DNA of 64,000 nucleotides from Lederbergia galactosidilytica. Lineage in GTDB: Bacteria > Bacillota > Bacilli > Bacillales > Bacillaceae_C. The translations under genes and the position numbers were made by a program. This document shows positions 17,505 through 26,494 of the stretch, piece by piece (position 1 is the first letter of the stretch; every line of letters begins with the position of its first letter). Under the pieces are notes generated by a model. It saw only the letters and a program-made list of their open reading frames with translations. It searched no databases and was not told the DNA's origin. The stretch covers positions 62,001-126,000 of the forward strand of contig NZ_JAGGKH010000015.1 of the NCBI RefSeq assembly GCF_017873565.1, read 5' to 3'.

Positions 17505-18236
17505 CGTGTAAGTGCCTCCTTCATTTTTCGGCTGTGCATGTGTGAATCGAAAGAATTTTGAAGTACCTGTTACAACGAGCATCCTTGCGAATAGTTCATA
17601 ATATCTTTTTTCTTTGCTTGCATTGCTTTAAAGTTGTCTCATAGTATAGAAAAAAACTTCCCATGCCATCATATGTATAGCGAAATCTTTAATTTAGACT
17701 GATTTATTGTAATCGAAACTTGAGTCAATACCGAAAACCCACTCTTATATTTAATTCTTTCTAACTAAAAAAATTAGATGATTTATCCCCTTACCCCTAT
17801 TCTCATAATCATCGAGCGTATATGAGGACAAACAGTTGAAACCCCAAGTCGAAATGTTATCAGGTAATATTCCAGTCGTAAAACTATTTTTAAGGCTCCT
17901 CACGGAATTATATTTGCCCTTCAAGCAAAGAAGCCTATTTTATTCCAATAAGTTGAGTCAATTTCATAATTGCTTATAAATGATCAATACACGAACATTT
18001 TTGTTAAAGGAGATTGAATTGTTAGTCCGTGCATTTCATTAATTTAGTTGATTGGAGCAGAAGGTGGCGACTCCTGGGGATAGCGTGACAGGTGAGATCC
18101 CGCAGGAGCAATATAGCGACGAGGAAGCTCACCGCACGCCCCCCCCCCCGGAAAGCGTCCACCTGAAGCGTAATTCAACGTTGTTCAGATTTGAATGTTA
18201 AAATCTCTATTATGAAATTGATTCAGTTAATAGACT
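17505..18236. other. Intergenic region between ABC set 2 and the large GH29 gene
   Basis: A 732-bp gap without a gene. It holds a MITE-like repeat (17955-18224). A possible leftward promoter for the GH29 gene has -35 TTGACT (17728-17723) and a weak -10 TAAATC after 16 bp. Between them TGTAATCGAAACTT (17709-17722) resembles the locus operator only loosely. Confidence 0.4.
17955..18224. repeat. MITE-like repeat family R1, copy A (270 bp)
   Basis: Begins GAGTCAATTTCATAAT and ends with the complement of GAATCAATTTCATAAT, giving inverted termini of about 16 bp. The body includes GGTGGCGACTCCTGGGGATA, ACAGGTGAGATCCCGCAGGA, AAAGCGTCCACCTGAAGCGT and CAACGTTGTTCAGATTTGAA. It is inverted relative to copies at 30780-31018 and 51085-51234. 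It carries an 11-C homopolymer at 18139-18149 where copy B has five. No open reading frame, so any movement would need a transposase in trans. Confidence 0.8.
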
Positions 18237-19877
18237 TTATTTATATTTTGCGTCATATGCTTGTTGATAAATATCAATATATTTCCCTAAACCAATATTT
18301 TCTAATTCGCTAATATAATTGTCCCAACTCTTGTCGATATCTGCTTTCCCTGTAATGAATTGAGCTGTTTTTTCATCCACGAAATCCTCAATAGTAGATT
18401 CTAGATTCACCAATTCACTAGCTTGTTCTTGAGTAAAGAATAGATCGGGTACCGACTCAACAGTTGTTGAAATATAAGGCTCATATTTTTCTGTCGCATT
18501 CCATAACAGCACTTCCTGGTTATCCCCATTCTCTGTTTTATCATAAGCAAAACTTGCTCTATAATCATGGGATCGTAATGATGGCCCGGTCTGGGACCAA
18601 TTAATATTTTGTGAAGACCAATCAATTTGAATTTCCTTAAACTTCGCTTGTTCGCCATCCAAACCTTTTTCTCCCTCTTCAGCTTCCTTCCATCCTTCAT
18701 CAGGTGGTCCCAAGGTAGAACGCATGGTTATTTCTTCTGAATACATTGCATCAGCCCAACGCATGGCGACATCAGGATGTTTCGCATTTTTCGTAATAAT
18801 AAATTCAGTCGGCTTTGTTACAGGGGATGGGGTATATAAAGTTACTTGTTCTCCATCTGGTCCTTTTAAAGGTGGAACAACTTCAAAATCTCTGCCCCTT
18901 CCATTTTCTAAATCAGCAAAGCTACCTGAATTCAGTCCAACAGAGGCACCTAAAATAGGAACATCGGGGTTATCACCTAATGTTTTATTTTGGTCTGCAT
19001 CTTGGGTGAAAGACCCTGAATAAATTAAACCTTCCTTATACAATTTGTTTAAATACTTCAATCCTTCTTTCCACTCATCCTTATCCCATGGTGCAGTAAT
19101 GTTTCCCTCTTTTACATGCATATCATTATAAATGAAAGCGTTCATTAAAAAGCCAGCAATTTCTCCAGTTGTTTCATCTTTTGATCCAGAAAACGGAATT
19201 TCATCTGCTTTGCCATTCCCATTCGGGTCTTCTTCCTTGAAAGCTTTCAGGACAGTATAGAATTCCTCCGTTGTTGTTGGCATCTCTAATCCTAGCTCAT
19301 CTAACCAAGGTTGATAAACCCACATTTTTTGTGGCATGGAACAATGGTAACAATCATTCACCTGCGGTAATGCATAAATATCACCATCTGGAGTTGTGAC
19401 CGCATCTTTTACGGCCGGAAACTCTTCAAACATTTTCTTCGTTTCTACACCGTAATTGTCAATAAGATCATTAAGATTTAAAAATACACCTTTTTGCCCG
19501 TAAATCATTAACTGTGAAGGAGTTAATGTAAAATCCATGATCACATCTGGTAAATCACCACTGGTTAGCATCAGATTTAACTTCTCCTTTGCACCTTCAG
19601 CAGGAACAATCTCCCAATTGATATGTACACCAGTTTTTTCCTCATACCATTTTGTAAATTCATTTTTATCAAAGTCTTTCACTAAACTATTGGATGGAAT
19701 CATCACATCTAAGGTTACTTCTTCCTCTACGATTGGAAATGTACCTGCCGCTGTCACAATCGGTTCAGAATTACTTTGACCACTCGATTGTTCTGCCTTA
19801 TCATTGCCACATGCTGAAACAAACATTAATATTGAAGAAACAAACAGAATAAATAATGCATTTTTAGCTTTTTTCAT
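18237..19877 (-). CDS. Oligosaccharide-binding lipoprotein of ABC set 2 (LplA/YtcQ type)
   Basis: A 546-residue extracellular solute-binding protein. The ATG follows AGGAGGTAGAAC. The signal peptide ends in the lipobox MFVSAC, so it is a membrane-anchored lipoprotein. It carries the calcium-loop motif DPNGNGKADEIPFSG and DCYHCSMPQKMW, both shared with the set 1 and set 3 proteins. It is the last gene of the permease-permease-lipoprotein operon that begins at 21866. The operon's operator is shared with the L-fucose catabolic operon, so a fucose-containing oligosaccharide is the likely ligand. Confidence 0.95.
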   Translation of the reverse strand: MKKAKNALFILFVSSILMFVSACGNDKAEQSSGQSNSEPIVTAAGTFPIVEEEVTLDVMIPSNSLVKDFDKNEFTKWYEEKTGVHINWEIVPAEGAKEKLNLMLTSGDLPDVIMDFTLTPSQLMIYGQKGVFLNLNDLIDNYGVETKKMFEEFPAVKDAVTTPDGDIYALPQVNDCYHCSMPQKMWVYQPWLDELGLEMPTTTEEFYTVLKAFKEEDPNGNGKADEIPFSGSKDETTGEIAGFLMNAFIYNDMHVKEGNITAPWDKDEWKEGLKYLNKLYKEGLIYSGSFTQDADQNKTLGDNPDVPILGASVGLNSGSFADLENGRGRDFEVVPPLKGPDGEQVTLYTPSPVTKPTEFIITKNAKHPDVAMRWADAMYSEEITMRSTLGPPDEGWKEAEEGEKGLDGEQAKFKEIQIDWSSQNINWSQTGPSLRSHDYRASFAYDKTENGDNQEVLLWNATEKYEPYISTTVESVPDLFFTQEQASELVNLESTIEDFVDEKTAQFITGKADIDKSWDNYISELENIGLGKYIDIYQQAYDAKYK

Positions 19878-19973
19878 GTTCTACCTCCTATTAATTTATC
19901 TAATTTCAAAATCGCTTTTAGAATTTCTTCGGCCTCATTTTCTCTGCACCACTCCTCTCTAAGATCCTGACAT

Positions 19974-20867
19974 TTATTCTTTAAGCGAACCAATCATGAC
20001 ACCCTTTACAAAATGCTTTTGCACAAATGGATAAATAATCAGAACTGGAAGGGATGCAACAATGATCACCGCATATTTTATTAGCTCACGTAATCCCGTC
20101 TGTGCCTCAAATTCTGTTGCATAGCCAATCATCTCCGATGTGACCTCACTTTGGATTAAGATTTCACGCAAAATAATTTGTAATGGAAACAAGTTTTCAT
20201 TTCGCAAATAAATCAATGCATCAAAATATTGATTCCAATGTCCGACAGCATAAAATAGAGAAATAACGGCAATGATCGGTGCAGAAAGTGGAAGAACGAT
20301 TTTCCATAAAAATTTAAAATCATTGCAACCATCTAATTGTGCTGACTCTAATAACTCTCCAGGAATCGTTGTTCTAAAAAAAGTAATCGTAATAATCACA
20401 TTAAATACTGCTAAAGCACCAGGGATTAATAAAGCCCATCTTGTATTGACCATCCCTAAATCATTAACCAAAAGATATGTGGGAATTAAGCCACCATCAA
20501 AAATCATCGTGAACACAAAAAGGAACATAAATATATTTCTGCCTCGGAATCCTTTTCTTGATAAGGGATATGCGGCCAAAATAGTTAAGGCAACATTAAT
20601 TAATGTTCCTACCACCATATAAAACAACGAATTGGCATATCCCGACCAAATTTTACTATGATTAAATACTGCCTTATATCCTTCGACACTAAAATCTACC
20701 GGCCATAGCCATACCTTTCCACTTGTTACTGCCTGCGCTGAACTAATAGAAGCACTGACGATAAAAATTAAAGGGTATAGGATGATTATTAGCAAGAGTA
20801 CTAGAAATGTGTAATTTAAAACGGTAAATATTCGATCACTTTTAGACTCACTTATTGCTGAGAGCAT
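19974..20867 (-). CDS. ABC sugar transporter permease of set 2 (LplC/YtcP type)
   Basis: About 297 residues with six predicted spans. The EAA loop reads ESAQLDGCNDFKFLWKIV, a conservative change from EAA. The C-terminus FVQKHFVKGVMIGSLKE is nearly the same as in sets 1 and 3. The ATG at 20867 is preferred over a GTG at 20876, since AAAGGAAG lies between them and the upstream gene. It starts 27 bp after the LplB-type gene and 96 bp before the lipoprotein gene. Confidence 0.94.
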   Translation of the reverse strand: MLSAISESKSDRIFTVLNYTFLVLLLIIILYPLIFIVSASISSAQAVTSGKVWLWPVDFSVEGYKAVFNHSKIWSGYANSLFYMVVGTLINVALTILAAYPLSRKGFRGRNIFMFLFVFTMIFDGGLIPTYLLVNDLGMVNTRWALLIPGALAVFNVIITITFFRTTIPGELLESAQLDGCNDFKFLWKIVLPLSAPIIAVISLFYAVGHWNQYFDALIYLRNENLFPLQIILREILIQSEVTSEMIGYATEFEAQTGLRELIKYAVIIVASLPVLIIYPFVQKHFVKGVMIGSLKE

Positions 20868-20894
20868 CTTCGTCACTTCCTTTATTCATTTGAT

Positions 20895-21866
20895 TTACCA
20901 TAAACTTTCTTGTCCCAGTTTTTTCGCAATCTTATTTGTTCCTAAGATTAGAACTAGGGCAACAACTGACTTAAATAATCCGATTGCCGTCGCATACGAA
21001 TATTGCGGAAAAGCAGATAGTAACCCTACTTTATAAACATATGTATCGATGACTTCGGAGGCTGAAAGATTCAAAGAGTTTTGCATTAATAAAACCTTTT
21101 CAAAACTAACGCTTAAAAAGTTCCCCATATTCAAAATCAATAAAATAATCATCGTCGGTAAAATGCCTGGGATATCGATATGCCAAATTCTTTGCCATTT
21201 CGAAGCCCCATCCATAATTGCGGCTTCATGATGTGCTGGACTAATCCCCGATAAAGCGGCTAAATAAATAATGCAACCGTATCCAATATTCTGCCAAATG
21301 TCTGACCAAACAAAGATAGATTTAAATAATGATGCTTCTCCCATATAATTGAGTCCTGTTATGCCAAATATCGCTAACAATTTATTTACTGGACCGTTTG
21401 GTGCCAACACCATAAAAATCAGGCCAACCATCACCACTACAGAAATAAAATGTGGTGCGTAGGTAATCATTTGGGTCGCCTTTTTAAATCTTTTTGAGTA
21501 TACGTAATTCAAACTTAACGCCAGAATAATTGGGAATGGAAATCCAGCAATAATCTGATAAATTCCTAAAACGATCGTATTTTTTAATACTCTTATAAAT
21601 TCATAGGAATGAATAAATTTGCTAAAATGTTCGAATCCTACCCAAGGGCTATTTAAAATTCCTAATAAAGGATCATAATTCTTAAAAGCTATGATTGCTC
21701 CATACATTGGATAGTATTTAAAGATTAAAATATAAAGAAGAGGTAAGGCAAAAATCACATACAATTGCCAATCTTTTTTCAGGTCTTTCAAAAGTGACTT
21801 CTTTTTACTTAACTTAATATCCGCTGAAATTTTCGATTGTGGAGATGCAGTATTCGATATGTTCAT
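20895..21866 (-). CDS. ABC sugar transporter permease of set 2 (LplB type)
   Basis: A 323-residue membrane protein with six predicted spans and the EAA loop EAAIMDGASKWQRIWHIDIPG. The ATG follows GGAGGATAAAATTAGAGT. First gene of the set 2 operon, expressed from a near-consensus promoter that carries a strong palindromic operator (22016-22049). It is closely similar to the set 3 permease (both read IDIPGILP, and both end IGQESLW or LGQESLW), suggesting sets 2 and 3 arose by duplication. Confidence 0.94.
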   Translation of the reverse strand: MNISNTASPQSKISADIKLSKKKSLLKDLKKDWQLYVIFALPLLYILIFKYYPMYGAIIAFKNYDPLLGILNSPWVGFEHFSKFIHSYEFIRVLKNTIVLGIYQIIAGFPFPIILALSLNYVYSKRFKKATQMITYAPHFISVVVMVGLIFMVLAPNGPVNKLLAIFGITGLNYMGEASLFKSIFVWSDIWQNIGYGCIIYLAALSGISPAHHEAAIMDGASKWQRIWHIDIPGILPTMIILLILNMGNFLSVSFEKVLLMQNSLNLSASEVIDTYVYKVGLLSAFPQYSYATAIGLFKSVVALVLILGTNKIAKKLGQESLW

Positions 21867-22015
21867 ACTCTAATTTTATCCTCCTTTTAATTCAAATCCT
21901 TTTTCATCTACATAGTTTGTCCGTATTGATGTTAGGTTACTAGAATCACCATTAATAATGAGTGCGCTTTCAATATCTTCAATCAAACAAGCTTTTGGGC
22001 CCTTTTTAAAAACTT

Positions 22016-22070
22016 GTTATTATTTTGTTACCGATATCAAAATAATAACTTAGGATATTACTGTTGTCAA
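22016..22070 (-). promoter_or_regulatory. Promoter and extended palindromic operator of ABC set 2
   Basis: Read leftward: -35 TTGACA (22070-22065), a 17-bp spacer and -10 TATTAT (22047-22042). The operator TGATATCGGTAACA (22039-22026) follows. It is embedded in a 34-bp inverted repeat with perfect 12-bp arms, GTTATTATTTTG (22016-22027) and CAAAATAATAAC (22038-22049). The position over the start site fits repression by the LacI-family protein at 40,761. Confidence 0.8.
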
Positions 22071-22413
22071 CAGCATTTGACAAGTAATTGTAAAAAGTGG
22101 GAATCCTCTAAAATATTTGTCTAAAGAAAACAAGGAAAAAAGCTATACTTTCGCTATTACTTCTGTAATTAGCAAAAACATAGCTCAACATCATCGTTCG
22201 AATATTCCAGGTCTTAAAAACGCACACCTTATTTTTATAAGATATTTGCATCATAACAGTGTAAACTTTTCGTTCTTTCAAAAACTAAACCGTTCCATTT
22301 CAACTGTCTTAATTTTGTCTCCATGACTTTAGTAAGCAAAGATTTATAATCTTGCCAAACTACCAAGCTCGGTTCTCCCGGCCTTCATTAGGAAAATTGC
22401 AGGTCGGAGGAAG

Positions 22414-22500
22414 AGACTAGCAGATGGAAAACTCTCGTCCATCAAAACAATGCCTATCTCCAATAAAGCCATCATGAAGTCTGATAAAATAATAGAAGGA
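22414..22500 (-). pseudogene. Relic of an L-fucose mutarotase gene (fucU fragment)
   Basis: Read leftward it translates as PSIILSDFMMALLEIG followed by IVLMDESFPSASL. This aligns with the intact FucU at 26,053-26,475 (PSIISPDLMKVLLEMG, then HGDE, then IVLADGNFPSASH). The HGDE segment, holding the conserved His, has been lost through a 12-bp in-frame deletion. DNA similarity is visible across the fragment and stops at both ends. There is no start codon and no downstream two-thirds of the gene. It follows a GH29 gene in the same orientation, suggesting an older GH29-fucU operon that decayed. Confidence 0.8.
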
Positions 22501-22575
22501 CATTGTTGTTCATTTCTTCCTTAGCCTACTAGTCTCCCCCAAGCTTCAAGGCCATTTTTATGAACAATCCGTTTA

Positions 22576-24222
22576 TTATTTAGCTTCTACTAACTTTATT
22601 ACGATCGACTCTACGTCTAGTTCTAAGTCCTTGTTTCTGTGGATTGGTTTGTACAATTTAATATTAAAAGGTAATATTTCAACCTCAGAGTTAAGTATAA
22701 AAGGACCTACCATTCCATCCATCAAATCCTTACCTTTTACAACTTCGATTTCAGTCCCCAGATTAATAGCATAGTTAAGTTCTGGATTAGCTTTACAGTA
22801 TACTTGAACAAATGCTTTACCGTCTTGATGATTAGAGAGATATGCAGATTGTCTAATATTGGTCTGTACAAGGCTTGTATAATTACCATCATCTGCAAAA
22901 TTATAGCTTTTTTCAATATCTGATAATTTTATTTTCCATATATTATCTGAATCTATCGTAATAGTATTGGGAACTATATATAATTCATTAGCCAATTCCA
23001 CCCTTATAGTGGTTAGAAGTTCGTCTTTTGGAATCTTAGGAAGTGTAATTTCAAGATTTAAATCCTTTTTATTCCAATTAAGTGCTCTATTAAAGCCATC
23101 TTCAACTACGTTCTTTACAGTAGTCATTACTCCGGGTATTGTTATCTTTCCATTTTTTGGCCACTCTGTTACGTGTAAAAAAAGGTTTTCTCCGTTAGCC
23201 GTTACCTCACCCCATGATTGTCGCTTAAAGCCAGTAGGGTTTGTCCCAAGTAGTGCATCTGGATGTCTCATTATCCATTTCCCAATTTCCTGTAGGACTT
23301 CAGCTTCAAACTCAACAACTGAACCATCCCCACGTGGACCAATATTTAATAAGTAATTACCACCACGGGAACGTATCGAGATTAAACTTTTTAATAAATC
23401 GCGTACTTTTCCACTTACATCATCTCTTTGTTGCCAGCTCCTATATCCCCATGTTTCATGATAAATGGATGCAGGTGTCTGCCAAGCACCATCTAAGTTA
23501 ATCAGCGGGATCTGATTATCATCCAAAGTTCGAAAATCACCTTGATTATTCCAAATTCTCCCATTTACAGCTGCTTCAGGTTGAAACTGATGAACGATAT
23601 TAGCAAACTTCGCGCTCTGTTCCGCAGTAGGGCTCGACATGTCAAACCATACTTCTGCGATTGATCCATAATTTGTCATTAATTCTTGCAATTGCTCTTC
23701 AATAATTGGTTCCATTGATTTTGGAATTTCATTGTTATTATTCCAATCAAATTTATGTCCCTGATACCAATCAACTAAGGAAAAGTAAACACCAAACTTC
23801 AATCCTTGTTTCCTGCATTCTTCTGAAAGCAGTTTCAGTACATCTTGAGCAAAAGGTGTGGATTTTACAACATTATAATCCGTTGTTTTTGTATCAAACA
23901 TACAAAATCCGTCATGATGTTTACTTGTAATCACAATATACTTCATCCCTGACTCTTTAGCTAAAGAACATATAGCTTGAGGGTCAAAATTCTCTAATGT
24001 TAATTGACTTGCTACTTCTGCATAATCATCCCTAGAAATATTAGCCCACATTTGAATTTGTTCACTATAGCCACGTTTAATCGGTTCGCCATTCCACACA
24101 CCACCAAGTTGTGAATATATGCCTAAATGTATAAACATGCCAAACTGGAGTTCTTGCCAAGTTGTTAGTTGGTTATTCCTATCTAACACAAACTCACCAG
24201 CAATCCTTTTATTATTTTGCAA
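22576..24222 (-). CDS. GH29 alpha-L-fucosidase (548 aa), cytoplasmic
   Basis: A retaining alpha-L-fucosidase: FGMFIHLGIYSQLGG near 27-41, SKHHDGF at 100-106 and EVWFDMS with the expected nucleophile Asp194. A C-terminal beta-sandwich of about 200 residues follows. Translation starts at a TTG at 24222 behind GGAAGGTG. The nearby ATG is in another frame and meets a stop after four codons. No signal peptide. It lies between an asparaginase gene (382 bp upstream) and the fucU relic. Of the four GH29 proteins here it is the most distant from the other two single-domain ones, so it may have a different linkage preference. Confidence 0.94.
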   Translation of the reverse strand: MQNNKRIAGEFVLDRNNQLTTWQELQFGMFIHLGIYSQLGGVWNGEPIKRGYSEQIQMWANISRDDYAEVASQLTLENFDPQAICSLAKESGMKYIVITSKHHDGFCMFDTKTTDYNVVKSTPFAQDVLKLLSEECRKQGLKFGVYFSLVDWYQGHKFDWNNNNEIPKSMEPIIEEQLQELMTNYGSIAEVWFDMSSPTAEQSAKFANIVHQFQPEAAVNGRIWNNQGDFRTLDDNQIPLINLDGAWQTPASIYHETWGYRSWQQRDDVSGKVRDLLKSLISIRSRGGNYLLNIGPRGDGSVVEFEAEVLQEIGKWIMRHPDALLGTNPTGFKRQSWGEVTANGENLFLHVTEWPKNGKITIPGVMTTVKNVVEDGFNRALNWNKKDLNLEITLPKIPKDELLTTIRVELANELYIVPNTITIDSDNIWKIKLSDIEKSYNFADDGNYTSLVQTNIRQSAYLSNHQDGKAFVQVYCKANPELNYAINLGTEIEVVKGKDLMDGMVGPFILNSEVEILPFNIKLYKPIHRNKDLELDVESIVIKLVEAK

Positions 24223-24604
24223 TCATTTCACCTTCCATTTTGTTCATTAGAATTTATACTCTAGCAAACTCTTTATAATTTAACTTCATGAATCTTTTTT
24301 CGATAGTTAAGAAAATCACAAAGCGCTACCTTCTGGCGATAAGTAAATCTATCTTCTTTACCAGTTTTTTACCTTCCATGGTTATCATGGAAATTCGAAT
24401 AAAAATACGCCGTTCTCGCACAACCTCGATGTGCCAGGAGCTAAACCTTGCATGACCAAATTTTGCTCAAAGTCCGATAAAAACAACAACCCATTTTTTT
24501 GTTCGCTTGCTTTTACAGGACAAACCAGTACTAGACGTTTACGATTCATGTTAGTGCTTATAGCCAACTTAGTCGTTTTTTCACTCTCTTTTTGACATGC
24601 ATTT
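24223..24604. other. Intergenic region between the asparaginase and GH29 genes
   Basis: No supported gene. A small hairpin, TTCCATG (24374-24380) with CATGGAA (24386-24392), is present without a T-run. Its role is unclear. No locus operator was found. Confidence 0.4.
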
Positions 24605-25597
24605 TTATAATATAATTTCAGTGTGTCCGACAACCTTGCCACCGTCGTTATGAATGACACCAGAATAAATATCTTGCAACCGATTAAGTGTCTCTTTATT
24701 TTTATAATTGAATTTTTCTAGCAAACTCTTAACGAGAATAGGCCACAAGAGTTCCGTTCCACTTAAAACTTTTAGGGCTATACTTATCCTTTCTTCTTTC
24801 AGTGCTAAGCAATAAACTCCTTGTGCTCCGCCTTTTGCGACTATATTAGGGTCTTCTAATAATGCTGTACAGATAAAATTATGTGAGGCAACAATTTCAG
24901 GAAATTCATTCATAACATCACTGATTTTTTTAACTGCATTGGCCGTTTTCTCGTTATCAATCAAATCCGGTGCAGCAAATTTCAAATAAGAAATGGCCAT
25001 GTTTTTTATAGGAACACTAGCTATTGGAAGCCCACACCCGTCCGTTCCTAACTTAATTTTATCAATAGTTGTTTCAGAGAGTTCTGAGAGATAACCTAGA
25101 ATTTCCCGTTGTACAGGATGATCTTCTCTTTCATATCCACTCACTGCAAACCCTTTTTTTCTCGCATACGCCATAATACCTAAATGTTTACCTGCGCAAT
25201 TATGAAATAGTTTACGTTTAGATTTTTGACTCCGAATATACATTTCTTTAGGCTCTTCGTTAAGTGGGTAACTTGAACTACATACTAGCTGTTCTTCTGT
25301 TAGTTGTAATTTTTCTAGCAAACTTTGTAATGCTTCTTGATGATATTTTTCTCCTCGTTGTGAAGCAGTAAATAATGCTGCCTCGCGATTAGTAAGATGA
25401 TATTTTTCAAAAACAGATGTTGTAAAAATGGGTATTGCTTGAATTGGTTTCATTGCCGAACGGTAGTAAACATATTGGTTTGGGTTTCCTTTTTGGTAGA
25501 TTATTTCTTTTTTATCATTAACAACGCAAATAATTCCTTCATGCGTATTTTCTAATGTATTATTTCGATATTCTTGCGCTACAATACTGTTAGACAT
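24605..25597 (-). CDS. L-asparaginase II-family protein
   Basis: A 330-residue protein of the asparaginase II family (the Rhizobium AnsA-like family, unrelated to the E. coli enzymes). The ATG at 25597 follows AAGGGGGGAG. Signatures seen are YYRSAMKPIQAIP near residue 44, TASQRGEKYHQEAL, NCAGKHLGIMAYA and GTDGCGLPIAS. The family hydrolyses asparagine to aspartate and ammonia. It probably acts in the cytoplasm, as no signal peptide is seen. Its place among fucosidase genes is unexplained; use of glycopeptide-derived asparagine is one speculative link. Confidence 0.9.
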   Translation of the reverse strand: MSNSIVAQEYRNNTLENTHEGIICVVNDKKEIIYQKGNPNQYVYYRSAMKPIQAIPIFTTSVFEKYHLTNREAALFTASQRGEKYHQEALQSLLEKLQLTEEQLVCSSSYPLNEEPKEMYIRSQKSKRKLFHNCAGKHLGIMAYARKKGFAVSGYEREDHPVQREILGYLSELSETTIDKIKLGTDGCGLPIASVPIKNMAISYLKFAAPDLIDNEKTANAVKKISDVMNEFPEIVASHNFICTALLEDPNIVAKGGAQGVYCLALKEERISIALKVLSGTELLWPILVKSLLEKFNYKNKETLNRLQDIYSGVIHNDGGKVVGHTEIIL

Positions 25598-26052
25598 CTT
25601 TACTCCCCCCCTTTCAAAATGGTTCAATAGCTAGTATGGTAAAGGGTTTTATATCTAAAAAAAGTTCGAATTACAATCAATTGAAAAGTAAATTAATATT
25701 TAATATGTATATTAAAGTGATACTAGGATAACTCCACGGTCATATTCTAGTTAAGTGATAAAACCATAACATGAACACTTGTGTTATATCTGTCCATGCC
25801 ATTCTCAGATTCCGCTAGACATGTTTATGTAAATAGATTGAAGACAGGAATAACCGCAAAAACCCATGGAAACTTAGGTTACAAGTCCTCCCTAGAAGTG
25901 AATGACCCCTCCTTAACTCCCTATCGGGTTGTTGCACTGAACCCATAAAATTGGACACTCAATTCCTATTCGGTATGTCCAAGAGACCCTTGGTAATCCT
26001 TCATAGGTTAATTAAAATCAGCGGAAGAATTCTAGCTTATGATCTCTTTTTT
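25598..26052. other. Intergenic region between fucU and the asparaginase gene
   Basis: A 455-bp gap without a supported gene. Near 25,938-25,962 the sequence TGAACCCATAAAATTGGACA resembles the end of IS3/IS150-type insertion sequences, but no transposase remnant or second end was found. No terminator for the fucose operon was recognised. Confidence 0.35.
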
Positions 26053-26475
26053 CTAAACTACACCTTTTTTCAAAATTATATTTGCATATTGAGCACCCTC
26101 ACCAGTCGCAACGATCGCATATGCTTTTTTTGCTTGCTCATAAAATTCGAAACGTTGTACATAATGAAAAGACATTGGACCATGTTTCGCAAGTATGATT
26201 TTTTCATAGTCATTCCAAATCGTTGGTTTAATAGGATCTCCTGGTACAACGCCCATAAAGGTAACTGGCTTCTCTACATATGTATCAAGCGGTAAAAATT
26301 TTAAGATTGCTTCTAATAATTTCGGTATCCCATGACCATCACAGCGAATCAGCTGTCTCGCATGGCTAGCAGACGGGAAATTCCCGTCCGCCAAAACAAT
26401 TTCATCGCCATGCCCCATCTCTAATAAAACTTTCATGAGGTCTGGTGAGATAATAGAAGGTATTCCTTTTAACAT
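26053..26475 (-). CDS. fucU: L-fucose mutarotase (FucU/RbsD family)
   Basis: About 140 residues. The opening MLKGIPSIISPDLMKVLLEM, then GHGDEIVLADGNFPSAS with the conserved His, and the C-terminal GEGAQYANIILKKGV are characteristic of FucU. The enzyme interconverts the alpha and beta anomers of L-fucose so that the pyranose dehydrogenase receives its preferred form. The ATG at 26475 lies five bases after GGAG; the ATG one codon earlier is an alternative. Last gene of the six-gene fucose operon, starting 19 bp after the hydrolase gene. A decayed second copy lies at 22,414-22,500. Confidence 0.93.
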   Translation of the reverse strand: MLKGIPSIISPDLMKVLLEMGHGDEIVLADGNFPSASHARQLIRCDGHGIPKLLEAILKFLPLDTYVEKPVTFMGVVPGDPIKPTIWNDYEKIILAKHGPMSFHYVQRFEFYEQAKKAYAIVATGEGAQYANIILKKGVV

Positions 26476-26494
26476 CATGCTCCACACCCAATCT

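Larger units (their letters stand above)
21867..22575. other. Intergenic region between a GH29 gene and ABC set 2
   Basis: A 709-bp gap. It contains the set 2 promoter/operator (22016-22070) and a decayed fragment of fucU (22414-22500). The stretch 22080-22400 shows no recognisable gene or repeat. The gap looks like the scar of lost genes. Confidence 0.5.

Noticed and set aside
22117-22326. Rightward open frame of 69 codons in the set 2 upstream gap
   Set aside because: No ribosome binding site and no recognisable protein features.
24385-24660. Open frame of 91 codons downstream of the asparaginase gene
   Set aside because: Its start lies inside the asparaginase gene in another frame, there is no ribosome binding site, and the protein has no recognisable motif.
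25938-25962. Possible IS3-family insertion sequence end
   Set aside because: Only one end-like sequence is present, without a matching opposite end or transposase remnant, so it is too weak to call.
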